Below are positions 1-10,562 of a stretch of DNA of 64,000 nt, piece after piece. Position numbers and translations under genes: made by a program. Each line of letters starts with the position of its first letter. The first letter of the stretch is position 1. The notes under the pieces are model-generated. The model was not told the DNA's origin. It worked only from the letters and a program-made list of their open reading frames with translations, and made no database searches. Origin of the DNA: Thermothielavioides terrestris NRRL 8126 (Eukaryota > Ascomycota > Sordariomycetes > Sordariales > Chaetomiaceae). The stretch spans positions 1,426,001 through 1,490,000 of the forward strand of contig NC_016459.1 in NCBI RefSeq assembly GCF_000226115.1. Reading direction: 5' to 3'.

Positions 1-967
1 GAGAGCACGTATAGCCGGCAAATATTGCGCTTCTAGAGAGTGCTGGTACTGGATGTACTTCAGCTCGCCGGGGTACTCCGCCCTGGCCGACTCTGCGTCG
101 CCTGCCGAAGGGTTGCAGGCTGTCATGGGCAGCGGATTCAGTTGGGTTGAGCTTCGGGATTGCTGCTAGAGTGGGACACTAATGAAACGGCAGAAGTGGT
201 GGGAATAGTACACTCTACTGGAAACACCGGTGACATGGGGTGGAGTGTGAAGCTGGCCCCTCAGGGTTCAGACGCCGCCCAAATTTTGGTCATCGAACTT
301 TCACATGCAAACGGCCCCCACTACCAACCTTGAACGAGTGGGCCGCGTCTCGTAACCTTACATAACAGTCCATGTACCCTGCAGGTGGGTCTCCGACCTG
401 ACAGCATCCCGGGCCGGACATATCGCCAGCTACACTTATGGAGCAAACGTTGCACACAATAAATCCAAGTTTTCGGGCCGAAAGCAGCCTCAAGGTTTGG
501 TGAGAAGTTTGGTGCTGATCAGGACATGCTGGGTTGGTTGGGCGGTCCAATGCAGCCTCGGTCCATGGTTCAAAGAAAACCTTGGAAAGGTGGGGCAGCA
601 GACGTCACCGATGAGTGAGCCCCCTGCCCCCTTGAGACAAGCAGGGGTACAGGACATGCGGGTGCCGTGACTGCCACCAACGCACGCACGTGAAATGCCA
701 ACAGCCGCGACCCGGCCCGGCTCTGGTTCGTCACTTCTAGTGTAGATAAGCGACAGCCTATCCGTACATGCTTTTCGTCCATCCTTGAAACAACATCTAC
801 AAGCCCCCAGCAGAGGTGCAGGTTGTGGAAATACATGTGGGCGGCTTGTCCCCGCCAGGAAGATTGGCAACTGGAAGGCGTGCCGCCTCAGCTGCCATTC
901 GACGGCCGCCATCTTCCTTGTCTGCAAAGTCCAATCGGGCCACGACTCGCGCGGTTGATCGCCCAAG
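1..967. other. Intergenic / promoter region upstream of the PDAT gene
   Basis: No open frame here resembles a known protein or has convincing exon structure; the short frames on both strands overlap one another and look random. The right part must hold the promoter and leader of the acyltransferase gene that begins at 968. No repeat or RNA gene was recognised. Confidence 0.6.
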
Positions 968-2924
968 ATGGCGAGCACTTTGCGACGCCGAGTGCCTGCC
1001 GAAAACAAGCCGTCCGAGTCTTACCCACCCACCGACAATGGCACCGACAAGGCCGGCGGGAAGGCCGATGACACGACCAAGCCCCTGCATCACCACCGGC
1101 CCAAGACACGCAAACGCAAAACCACGGCCATCTTCCTGTTGGGCAGTTTGTTTGGGATCATAGCCGCGGGCTTCTTCGCAAAAAGCAATGATCTAATAGA
1201 CTTCCCCGAGATTGGGGAGCTGAGCATGGATAGCCTGTTTGATGTCCTCCCTGCGGGCCTGGTGAAGGACATGCGGGAGCTAGTCGTGAGTCTGGAACCG
1301 GGACAGGACAAGCACAAGCCACAGCGCTCGGCTTGCTAATTAGTTTGTCGCATAGGTCGGCGAACGAGCCTTCCTCGAGAGCTACGACGCCTTCTCCGTA
1401 GGGCTTCAAGTTCGCTCGGAAGGTCTCTCCGCATACCACCCCATCGTCATGGTTCCGGGCGTGATCTCGACGGGCTTGGAGTCTTGGGGAACTTCCAACG
1501 CCTCGCGCCCGTATTTTCGGAAACGGCTTTGGGGGAGCTGGAGCATGATGAGAGCGTTAGTCCTGGACAAGGAGACCTGGAAGACGCACATCATGCTCGA
1601 CAAGAAGACCGGGCTGGACCCGCCGGGGATTAAGCTGCGCGCTGCTCAAGGCTTTGATGCTACAGACTTCTTCATCACGGGATACTGGATCTGGAACAAG
1701 ATCCTGGAGAACCTGGCGTCCCTGGGCTATGACCCCATCAACTCATACACTGCTGCCTACGACTGGCGGCTTGCTTACCATAACCTCGAGACCCGGGATC
1801 ATTATTTCACGAGGTTAAAGTCGCACATCGAGATGGCGGTCCTGCTTCAAAACAGGAAGGTTGTTCTCACATCTCACAGCATGGGGAGCCAAGTTGTGTT
1901 CTATTTCTTTCACTGGGTCACCTCCAAACGCGGCGGCGGCGGAGGGGCCGACTGGGTGGAGAGGCACATAGAATCGTGGATCAACGTCAGCGGATGCATG
2001 TTGGGCGCGCTCAAGGATGTTTCGGCCCTCCTCTCTGGCGAGATGCGTGACACGGCACAGTTAAACGCCTTCGCAGTTTACGGACTGGAGAAATTCTTGA
2101 GCAAGGCGGAGCGAGCCGAGATTTTCCGCGCCATGCCGGGCATGTCTTCAATGCTGCCGATCGGGGGAAGCGCCATTTGGGGTGATCTCGACGGAGCGCC
2201 GGATGATCAGCCCGGCCAGGAACACAGCTACGGCTCATTCTTGAACTTCCGTGTCTGGCAGAACTGGACGACTCCTGACCGGAACTTCACCGTCGATGAC
2301 GCCATGCGTTACTTGCTCGATACGGCCGAGGACTGGTACAGGGACCAGGTGACGCGGAGCTACTCCTGGGGCGTCGCGCAGACGACCGCCGAGGTTGAGG
2401 CAAACGAAGATGATCCGAGAAAGTGGATCAATCCGCTGGAAACCCGGCTGCCGCTCGCGCCCAGCCTCAAGATCTACTGCTTCTACGGTGTCGGCAAGCC
2501 AACCGAACGAGGCTACTACTACCGCTCCCCGGAGCCAGGGTCGCCCACCCACCTGAACTTGACGATCGACACGGGCTTCACGCAGGGGATGGTCGACCAC
2601 GGCGTGGTCATGGGCGAAGGTGATGGGACGGTAAATCTGATGAGCACAGGCTACATGTGCAACAGAGGGTGGAAGATCAAGCGGTACAACCCGGCGAACG
2701 TCAAGATCACGGTCGTCGAGATGCCGCACGAGCCGGAGCGCTTCAACCCTCGAGGCGGACCCAACACGGCAGACCATGTGGATATCCTAGGCAGGCAGAA
2801 CCTGAACGAGTTCATTCTGAGGATCGCGGCTGGTAGGGGGGACACCATCCAAGATTCTATTGTCAGCAATATCCGCGAGTACGCTGCACGGGCGAAGGTG
2901 TATGAGGAGGGTAATGACGGTTGA
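968..2924 (+). CDS. LRO1: Phospholipid:diacylglycerol acyltransferase (Lro1/PDAT family)
   Basis: Transfers an acyl chain from the sn-2 position of a phospholipid to diacylglycerol, making triacylglycerol at the ER. Exons 968-1285 and 1356-2924 (intron GTGAGT...ATAG, 70 nt) give 628 aa. A basic N-terminal tail is followed by one membrane segment at about residues 52-71 (TTAIFLLGSLFGIIAAGFFA), so the catalytic part is lumenal. The block HPIVMVPGVISTGLESWG, joined across the intron, is the conserved oxyanion/lid region of the LCAT-like family. The nucleophile elbow SHSMGS places the catalytic serine at about residue 281. DGTVN and the late NTADHVDIL block carry the expected Asp and His. Length fits fungal PDATs (about 620-660 aa). 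Family assignment is firm; the start is the first ATG before the membrane anchor. Confidence 0.93.
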
Positions 2925-3877
2925 TGCACGGTGGGCGGCGGGGCGGTCTGCGAGCGATATCCAGCGAGGCGTTCTGGGGGTCGGCTCTTTGATGAAATGA
3001 GGAATTGTGGGAGCGGGCCATTATGACATAGACTTAGACATGGGTAGGGACGGGAGGGGTAGTGTAGGATGAGCTGTAGATATATCCGCATCTCTCGGTA
3101 TATAGGTAGCTGTGATATCCCATCCAAATTTGCTGAGACCGGCTTGTCCGTCTGATCTTCGCCTGATCAGGGGGCGTTTGAGAGGTCATCCCGCAGGTCT
3201 CTTGGCCACATTGACCAGGGCCCCTTGTTGCAGAGAAAATACGGTGTGCAAGAAGGTGAAAGAAATAAGCAACATGAGGAGAAAAAGAGAAAACTGAGAC
3301 GAGGCAGACAGACCTGCGTTGCGACCGCGGGAGAGATATGTGGAAGGTATTCCGGACTCCGTTTAGTCGCTTACACATAGGGTGCTCTGCTGCAACTCGG
3401 CTTTGGTGTACTGTGCAAAGGTGCGACTTGAGCAGGGTAACATTAAGGTCAATTAGGTACGTGTATTCCGTACTGTGGTAGTGTCCAGATTACACTAGTG
3501 TATCCGTACAGATGCTTGGCTCGTGCATCGGAACCAGCTGCACCCCAAATAGGACAAGCGGCTACAGTAACGGCAGGGTATGGGGGAACACGAACAGAAA
3601 GTTTAAAGACGTAACAACCGACCGATACGCCCTTGGGGCATCCTTCCCTCTCTCAGCAGCGAACCCCCCTCCACCTCCATGTGCGAGGAAGATTGACGGG
3701 CAGAGCACATGTCACGCTCGCCAAACTTGCACCGTATGGCCGGCTCAGCAGGCCCCTTCCATAACAAGCACCTGTTCGGCGCCAAAACGATACGTGTGTG
3801 GGATTGATTCCGCCACACCGAACCGTGATGCTCGCTCGACCTCCCGCACTCTGCGCTGATGGCTCTTGTATGAGAAC
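2925..3877. other. Intergenic region between the PDAT and Ldb17 genes
   Basis: About 950 bases holding the 3' end of the PDAT transcript and the promoter of the next gene, both on the plus strand. No coding signal is seen. One exact copy of the 10-mer TATTCCGTAC lies at 3464-3473; the same word recurs in other promoters of this window. Confidence 0.6.
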
Positions 3878-5519
3878 ATGACCGACTCCTCTGGTTCTTG
3901 GCCCGCCGAGAGCGAACGGCACTTCTGGGATGGTAAGCTTCTCTCTGATCGGTCACGGTCGTAATTGGAATGCACCTGGAAGCGGCTGATCGCTTTTGCT
4001 CTGACAGCCCTCTCCGAGATCTTGTCCGCGACCTGCACGACCCCCGAGCAGCTCGATGAGACCTTGCGATCATGGCTCGACCTGGTTTCCGGCGCGCGGG
4101 ACGAGCGCCTCGAGAGCGAAGACGACATCGCCCGGTGTTCCCAGATGCTCATAGAGAGCCAAATATTCCGCAACAACAGCAGCTATGTGCGAACGCAGCT
4201 TATCTACGGCCTGCTGCAGGAGGACGAACTTGCGAAGCTCCACGTCTACGCCAATTTTCTTCTCCTCGACGGCCGGACCGACGAGGACACCTTTCGGGCC
4301 ATGATAAGCGAAGGGTGTTTCGTGCGACTGCTCGAGCTCATCAAGGGCTGTGCGGACCAGGATGCTCGTCTGCATCGGCTTCTGCTGCAGCTGATGTACG
4401 AGATGTCCCGGATCGAACACTTGCGAGCTGAAGACCTGCTGCAGGTGGACGATAACTTTGTCATGTACTTGTTTCAGCTCATCGAGGCTGTGTCTGATGA
4501 TGCCAGTGACCCATACCACTACCCCGTTATACGAGTCTTGGTGTGTCTCCCTCAGAACCCTGCGTCGGTGTAGGGATAGCGTGGGCTGATAATCTCCACA
4601 GCTGGTTCTAAACGAGCAGTATATGGTGGCCTCTACCTCGGCGGCGGTCGACCCGGATTCCCCCACCGCGCCCATGACGAACCGTGTGGTGAAGATCCTC
4701 AGCGTCCATGGACCATCATTCCGGACCTTCGGCGAGAACATCATCCTGCTTTTGAACCGGGAGACGGAGACCTCGCTGCAGTTGCTTATTCTCAAGCTAC
4801 TGTATCTGCTCTTCACCACATCGGCAACGTACGAGTACTTCTACACCAATGATCTCCGAGTATTGCTGGATGTGATTATGCGCAACCTTCTGGACCTGCC
4901 CTCCGAGGCAAACGTTCTGAGGCACACTTACCTAAGGGTCCTGGCACCTCTACTCGCGCACACGCAGCTCAGCCAGCCGCCCCACTACAAAAAGGAGCAA
5001 ATCCTCAGCCTTCTCGAAATATTACGTGGCTCTGGCAGCGCCCATTTCAAGCCGCCAGAACCGACGACGTTGCGTTTACTCGAACGAGTTGCGAAAACCC
5101 CGTGGTTGGTCGATGACGAGGCGAGCTCATCAGACGTCAGCCCCGTCGGGAGCTTGTCGCATTCACAGACCGGCAGTTCCGTTAGCGTCGTTGCGAATGT
5201 ATCAGAGAAACCAGGTGTCAAGACACCGAGCCGAAAGTCAGAAATGGGCCCGGAATCGATGGGCGGACAGGCGGCGTCAGGAGGGAGCCCGCCTCGGCCC
5301 AAGCCACCCCCCCCGAGAAACCAGAGGGCTCAGATGTGTCTGCCAGAAGTGCCGAAGCACCGCCATGGCGCGCCTATCGTTCCCCCGGCGGCGAGCACCG
5401 TCCACGTTAACGGGAATGGGCAGAAGAAACAACCGCCCAAGATCCCTCCACCCCGAAGGAAAGCGAAGCTTCCGGCAGCGGCGGGGGTTACGGCCGAGTC
5501 GACAAACCCTGTGTCTTGA
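3878..5519 (+). CDS. LDB17: Ldb17/SPIN90-family actin-patch regulator
   Basis: Ldb17/SPIN90/Dip1 proteins bind and activate Arp2/3 complex to start linear actin filaments during endocytosis. Exons 3878-3932, 4008-4540 and 4602-5519 give 501 aa, beginning [20 protein letters not shown]. The first exon is only 55 nt and would be missed by an ORF search, but its phase and product match the family N-terminus. Residues about 20-370 form the helical, leucine-rich armadillo-like domain ([19 protein letters not shown] is typical). The C-terminal 130 residues are disordered and carry [10 protein letters not shown] and [10 protein letters not shown] stretches expected to bind SH3 domains. An insertion with [12 protein letters not shown] in the middle is usual for filamentous ascomycetes. 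The assignment rests on recognition of the conserved domain. Confidence 0.85.
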
Positions 5520-6310
5520 GCAGGGGAATCTTTGTGGGCGAATAGTCGGCCGCTGTTGCGGCGTGTGACGATTTGGGGGAGTCCGAAGAATGGCTGAAAG
5601 GCGTCAGGGGCTGCCACGTCTGCCTGTTGCGAATGTGGGTTGATGGCGTCCCACACCGGGGCAAGGAGCGGCCGGTTGGGACAAGATCTGGCTTTTCAGG
5701 ACCTTTTGTATGACAGTGTGCGCATTTACCCCGCCCCGGGCGGCTTAAGGGTTACGGTCCGCATGGCGTACGGCGAAGGGACAAGACACGGCCAGGAGTT
5801 CATTGAGGTAATTTGCAGCGAAGGAAGAGCTATACTTCCACTAATTGCTAGTTGTATTGTTTTACAAGATACTTTTGCACATCCTCATCCGTGAGCTGTT
5901 GCTTGTCATTTTTTCACTGTCCTCCGGATGCCATGCATGTACGGAAGTCAGCTTTCGGCAGTCGCGTGCTCATCCCCTGGCCCCTTGTCCTGCATCCCGG
6001 CCGTGTCCCGTTCCCGGTGGGCCGTTTGGACCCACTTTTGGGTCCGTTCCCGGGCTTTCGGTGAAAGCAGAAGCCAAATTTTTGGCTGCCATCCACACGC
6101 GGGAACTCCGCCAATCCACCCCTCCGTCCACGATACCGGCTACCCGTGTATTCAGACCCAGAAACCCAAGAGACGAATTGACCGACGAGGCCGCCCCCCA
6201 CCCTCCAATTTCCGGGTCCTTTCTGATCAAGCACAGCCGCCCCGAAATCTCCCACTCACCCACGCCGATCCTCCCTCAGCTCCTTCCCTCAGTTCGAGTT
6301 GCCCGCCGCG
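5520..6310. other. Intergenic region before the uS17m gene
   Basis: Contains the 3' UTR of the Ldb17 gene and the promoter of the mitochondrial ribosomal protein gene. A short plus frame at 5640-5894 has no family resemblance, no splice context and weak codon structure, so it is left out. Nothing else is seen. Confidence 0.55.
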
Positions 6311-6956
6311 ATGGCGCAACCCGCGGTCCAAGCCGCAAAGACGGCGTTCAGGAGATTCAGAGAGCTCCATGGCGTGGTGATATCCGCAGGGTTGATGGAC
6401 AAGACGGTCAAAGTGCGGGTAGGGGGCCAAAAGTGGAATAACTGGGTGAAGAAGGTTCGTCTCTCTGTGTCTCTCTTTCGTCCTCCTGCTTCCCCCTCCC
6501 CCTCCTATCCTCCCATTTTTTTGTTTTATGTCCCCTCAAGCTAAACGCCAAACCGCGCAGTTCTTCGACGACCCGAAAACGCACCTGGTGCACGACCCCA
6601 ACAACTCGCTCCGCCTCGGCGACATCGTGGCCATCACGCCGGGCTGGCGCGTCTCCAAGAGCAAGCGGCACGTGGTGAAGCACATCATCGCGCCCGGGTC
6701 GGGCGTGCCGATCGAGGAGCGCCCGCCCGTGCCGACCGAGGAGGAGCGGTGGGCCGAGCGCGAGGCCGAGCGCGCGCTCAAGGCCAAGCGGCGCGCCGCC
6801 AAGAAGATGGCCGAGCGCGTCGAGGCGCAGCTCGGCCGCACCGAGCTGCTGCTGCGCAAGGCCAGGAAAGAGTTCGCCCTGCGGGCGAGGCTAATGGGCC
6901 TCAATCTCGATCCGAAACAGCTTGAGGCCGGGGGTGCGGCCCAGTCGCAACAATGA
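6311..6956 (+). CDS. MRPS17: Mitochondrial small-subunit ribosomal protein uS17m
   Basis: A 16S-like rRNA-binding protein of the mitochondrial ribosome. Exons 6311-6454 and 6561-6956 give 179 aa. The N-terminal half carries the S17 signature (GVVISAGLMDKTVKVRVGGQKW, residues about 20-41), and the second exon opens with FFDDPKTHLVHDPNNSLRLGD, typical of fungal mitochondrial S17. The basic, Glu/Ala-rich C-terminal extension is coiled-coil-like and common in fungal mitoribosomal proteins. The intron uses a GTTCGT donor and has a GCTAAAC branch site 20 nt before the CAG acceptor; the nearer AG at 6539-6540 would break the frame. An in-frame ATG at 6299 would add four residues. It converges with the AAA ATPase gene, whose stop is 449 bases away. 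Confidence 0.9.
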
Positions 6957-7404
6957 CGGTGTGTCGGAGAGAGGGAGGCGAGGCATAGGGGTGGCGGTTG
7001 GTTTTGGGGGGAAGTTATTATGAAACCTGGCTGCGCCGTGTATAAATTCTGTCGAAGGGGGGAAACTGTCGTGGAAATTCCCGTGTATCTGTACGATCAG
7101 GCCATGTAGCATACGAAAGAGGGCGTTGCTGTGCTTTCAGAGGCCATACTTATATGATCAAGCGTGAAGGACCAGGCGGGGGCTGCGAGGGCCAGGTTTA
7201 GACCACGGATTCTGTCCCCAATATTCGAGCTTTCTTAAGCCGCTTGGGCAACAGCAAACACATCACAAGCAACTTCACGTCATGTTGGTACATCTCGAGT
7301 GCCGTGAATGCTGGTATTGGAAGCCTCCGGCGAAACCTCCCTTTGAGATAAACATGCCACGAGCAAGTCCTACGGAGTGGCCTCACAACCCTACCAAATA
7401 CACC
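6957..7404. other. Convergent 3' intergenic region
   Basis: About 450 bases between the stops of the uS17m gene (plus) and the AAA ATPase gene (minus). It holds both 3' UTRs; no coding or repeat signal is seen. Confidence 0.6.
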
Positions 7405-10037
7405 CTATCCGCCGCGTTCTCCAAACTCTTTTGCCCACTCCTCATACTGCTTGAGGCTAGTTTTGCTGACGCTCGGCCTAATAGTGGATAAGCTCGCAAC
7501 AAAATCCGATAGTTCGATAGGACGTATGTCATCCATAGACATGTGCAACAAAGCCTCCCCGACCGAGCGAAGCGGTCCCATGGCTGCATCTTTGGCCAGT
7601 GACGTAATATCCGAGCCCGAAAACCCTGGAACAAAGTCAGGTTTTCATCTATGCTACGGGACAGGAGAGAAAGGGGCTCACCCTCAGTCATGCCGACGAG
7701 CGTCTCGATGTCGGCGTCGCTCAGGGTATGCTTCTGCTGCTTCAACAACGTTCTGAGCTGGACGGCTCTGGTCTCGGCCTCTGGTAGCGGTATGTACTGT
7801 CGTCTCACGAACCTCCTCCTCGCCGCTTCATCAATCGCCCACGGCAGGTTCGTGGCTGCCAGGACCAGCACCCTATTTGGGTCTCCACGCTCCTTATCCT
7901 TCTCCCCAATCTCCCGCCCCGCCGCCGCGCGCTGCAGATCACTCCATTGAATCAGAAACTCCGTTTTGATCCTCCGAGTGGCCTCGTGCTCGCCGGATCC
8001 GGAGCGCTGAGAGAGCAATGAATCGATCTCGTCGACGAAGATGATGCTGGGGGCAAACACCTTCGCGAGGGCGAAGAGCGCGCGGACAAGCTTCTCGGAC
8101 TCGCCCAGGTACTTGCTGGTGAGGCTGCTGGCGGAGATGGAGAAGAAAGTGGATTTGGACTCGGTGGCAACTGCCCGCGCTAGCATTGTTTTGCCGGTGC
8201 CCGGCGGCCCGAAAAGGAGCATGCCCCTTGCCGGCTCGCGCAGTCCCATGAAAAGGTCTGGGCGGAGAAAGGGGTAGACGACTGTCTCCCGCAGGGCGTT
8301 CTTGGCTACTTCAAGTCCGGCGATGTCGCCCCAGTGGACTTCGTCGCCTTGGACTATGATTTCGTTGAGGATTTGCTTCGCGGCGTGCGGGTCTACCCCC
8401 GCCGGAAGTTTCTCGAGGATCGCTGCTTTCCGCTTCTTCCACAACTTTGCCGCCTTGGTCCGCTCGTCCGCTGTGGAGCTGTCAGACAAAGAATCAGCGA
8501 CGAGTGATTGTCCCTCTCTGCCTGTCCTGCGCCGTGATGACCTTGCCGGAGTCTCGAGTGACGAGGACGAGAGGTCAGAGTCGGCCGGAGAGGAAGCTAC
8601 CCCTGGCCGAGTTTCTCTCTTCCCGCTTCCTCTCGCCTGCGTCATACTCGTGCTTGTCCGCGACCGAGTAGGGATCGCCTTGCTCCTGCTCGCGGAGGGT
8701 GTGTTGGACGCAGAAGAGCGTGAAGCTATGGCAGAATCCGAGGAGACATGTCTCCCACCACGCCGACTCTTGCCAGCTTGCGAAAAGCCTGCACTCGCAT
8801 CCAAAGGATCCCTCGGCTTCCTCATGAGTGGCGTTTGTGGGGAAGCAGTCTTCTGGTGGGCGATGTGCGTCCCGGCAGGTGCCAGGCGCTCAATACTGTC
8901 TCTGGCTGTAAGCGCGCTCAGAGCGCTCGATGCTGCGCTTATGGAGAAGGGGGAAGGATGGGCGTAGCGAGAGCCATCAGTCCGCCGCAATTCTGCCAAA
9001 TCAGCACCGACCCTTTTGTCCGACTCCTTGACAGGGCTGCGAGTTCGAGGGGTGGTAAGCCTTCTGGAGTTGCTATCCCACGCCGTATACAAAGCCTCCA
9101 GACTCCTGCGGGACTGTTCGGATGGAGTAGGTGGGCTCGAGCTCATTCGTGGCAGCTCTTGGCCGTCCAGGGTTCCCGGGTCCAGCGAGTCTCGCCGCTG
9201 CAACGAGCTCCATGCTAACATCGCGGCTTGGTTGGCACCGGGACCATCAGTTGCCGCAGGAGCTGACCGTCGCGGGGTCGTTTTCTTGAGCTTCTCTCCT
9301 AACCGACTCGCACGTAAGGTGGTGCGCATAGCGTGTCTCTCCGGACTGGAGGCCCTCGACGACGTTTTCGTCTCCGGTGACGGTTGCGGAGGTACGAGAG
9401 AGAATGGCTTCCGTGATGGCGAAGACATTGTGCCATCCGCAACTCCTGACCCACTGTCTCCAAGTACAACCTTTTGTGAAGAGGGTGTTCTAGAATTGGT
9501 CGATCTCCGTCTCGGCAGCTCTGGCCGTGCCAGCTCCGTATACGTGACGGCAGGAATGGTTCCGTTTCCTATCCAGCCTCGCCCTTTTTGTCCTGGCAGC
9601 TCGACGTCTCGAGACTCGGCGATCGGCTTCTCCGTTGTGCTTTCAGATGGCGGCGCACCATTTTGGGCTGACTCCTGGCGCGAGAGCCGGAGGGCTTCGA
9701 GAAGATCGATTCGTTCTTTACATTGTAATTCCAGTCGGCGGAGGCTATCCACCAGGGCCTTCTCGGTCTCGGAACGGGGTGTAAAGTTTGGAAGGACTCG
9801 GTTCGCGTGGTGGTCGTCGATCTGCTCGAGCGCCTGCTTCCAGCATCGCATTGCTTCACCCTCGTTGCCCTGGACAATGGAAATTAGTCGCTTCGCCTGA
9901 GTGTTTGGACCGAGGGATAAGCTGTATGGTGTGCTCACCTTGCTCTCATAATAGACGGCAGTGGAGCACGTCAGATAGCTCTCATCGTAGGTCTTCTGCA
10001 GAATGGACAGAGCCGACGCGGTCCTGCTACCGAACAT
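7405..10037 (-). CDS. MIT-domain AAA ATPase (spastin/katanin/Vps4-like, Yta6/Sap1 group)
   Basis: A meiotic-clade AAA ATPase. Exons, in transcript order, are 10037-9939, 9869-7682 and 7625-7405, giving 835 aa. Residues 1 to about 65 form an MIT-like helical hairpin ([25 protein letters not shown] joined to [17 protein letters not shown]). A long Ser/Arg-rich disordered middle follows. The ATPase domain fills the last 300 residues: Walker A GPPGTGKT near residue 586, Walker B IIFVDEID near 641, sensor/arginine-finger region AARRRFVRR, and the clade-specific [20 protein letters not shown], which appears only after removing the 56-nt last intron. The C-terminus ends in the Vps4/spastin helix [14 protein letters not shown]. 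The first intron (69 nt) is stop-free and in frame, so it could be read through, but removing it restores the MIT hairpin. Likely roles are microtubule severing or cortical functions; the exact ortholog is uncertain. Confidence 0.85.
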
Positions 10038-10562
10038 GATGTTTGTCGATGCGCTAGGACATTCCGGCGCGGGCTGGGACGCCGACCGCGCGGCTCAGAT
10101 CCAGGCAGTGTCTCAAAAGCCGGGTAGGTGTTAGCGTATTCAAAACCGACGTACAACAAGCTGACTTTCGTCGCAGCATACCAGCGAGGAAGCCTTCTGG
10201 GATTGGCGCTGCGCAGGGTGTCAATAATTCAATCAAGGTATAGATTCCGATTACAGTTACCATCGACGGTATGGATAACTGATAGATAAGGTAAGAGTGG
10301 AGGGCAGGATAAGACGGCAGTGAGGAAGCAGGCATGCGGGGCCGTGACGTAGCTGCGGTTGAGCAAGGGACTGTCGGGTATTCCGTACGGAGTCATATTG
10401 GCAACGAACCAGGTATTCCGTACAAGATACCTTACTGTATTGTATCCCTATGATTGTAATTAACCGCCCCGTTTCACAGCAACACGGGCAGAACTAGGTA
10501 GACAGAACAAAGCTGTCATCTCGCTCGGATTCAAAGTGGTGCATTCTCGCCATGAAAGACAG
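10038..10562. other. Promoter of the AAA ATPase gene / 3' flank of COG6
   Basis: About 525 bases between two minus-strand genes. It holds the AAA gene promoter and the COG6 terminator region. Two exact copies of TATTCCGTAC lie 35 bases apart (10379-10388 and 10414-10423). No gene is seen. Confidence 0.6.

Noticed and set aside
5640..5894. Short plus frame after the Ldb17 gene
   Set aside because: It follows directly on the Ldb17 stop, has no family signature and probably belongs to the 3' UTR.
9894..9938. Alternative 42-nt first intron in the AAA ATPase gene ending at CACTCAG
   Set aside because: 42 nt is very short for a fungal intron; the 69-nt intron ending GTCCAG has a CTAAT branch site and restores the ESK-GNEGEA join of the MIT hairpin.
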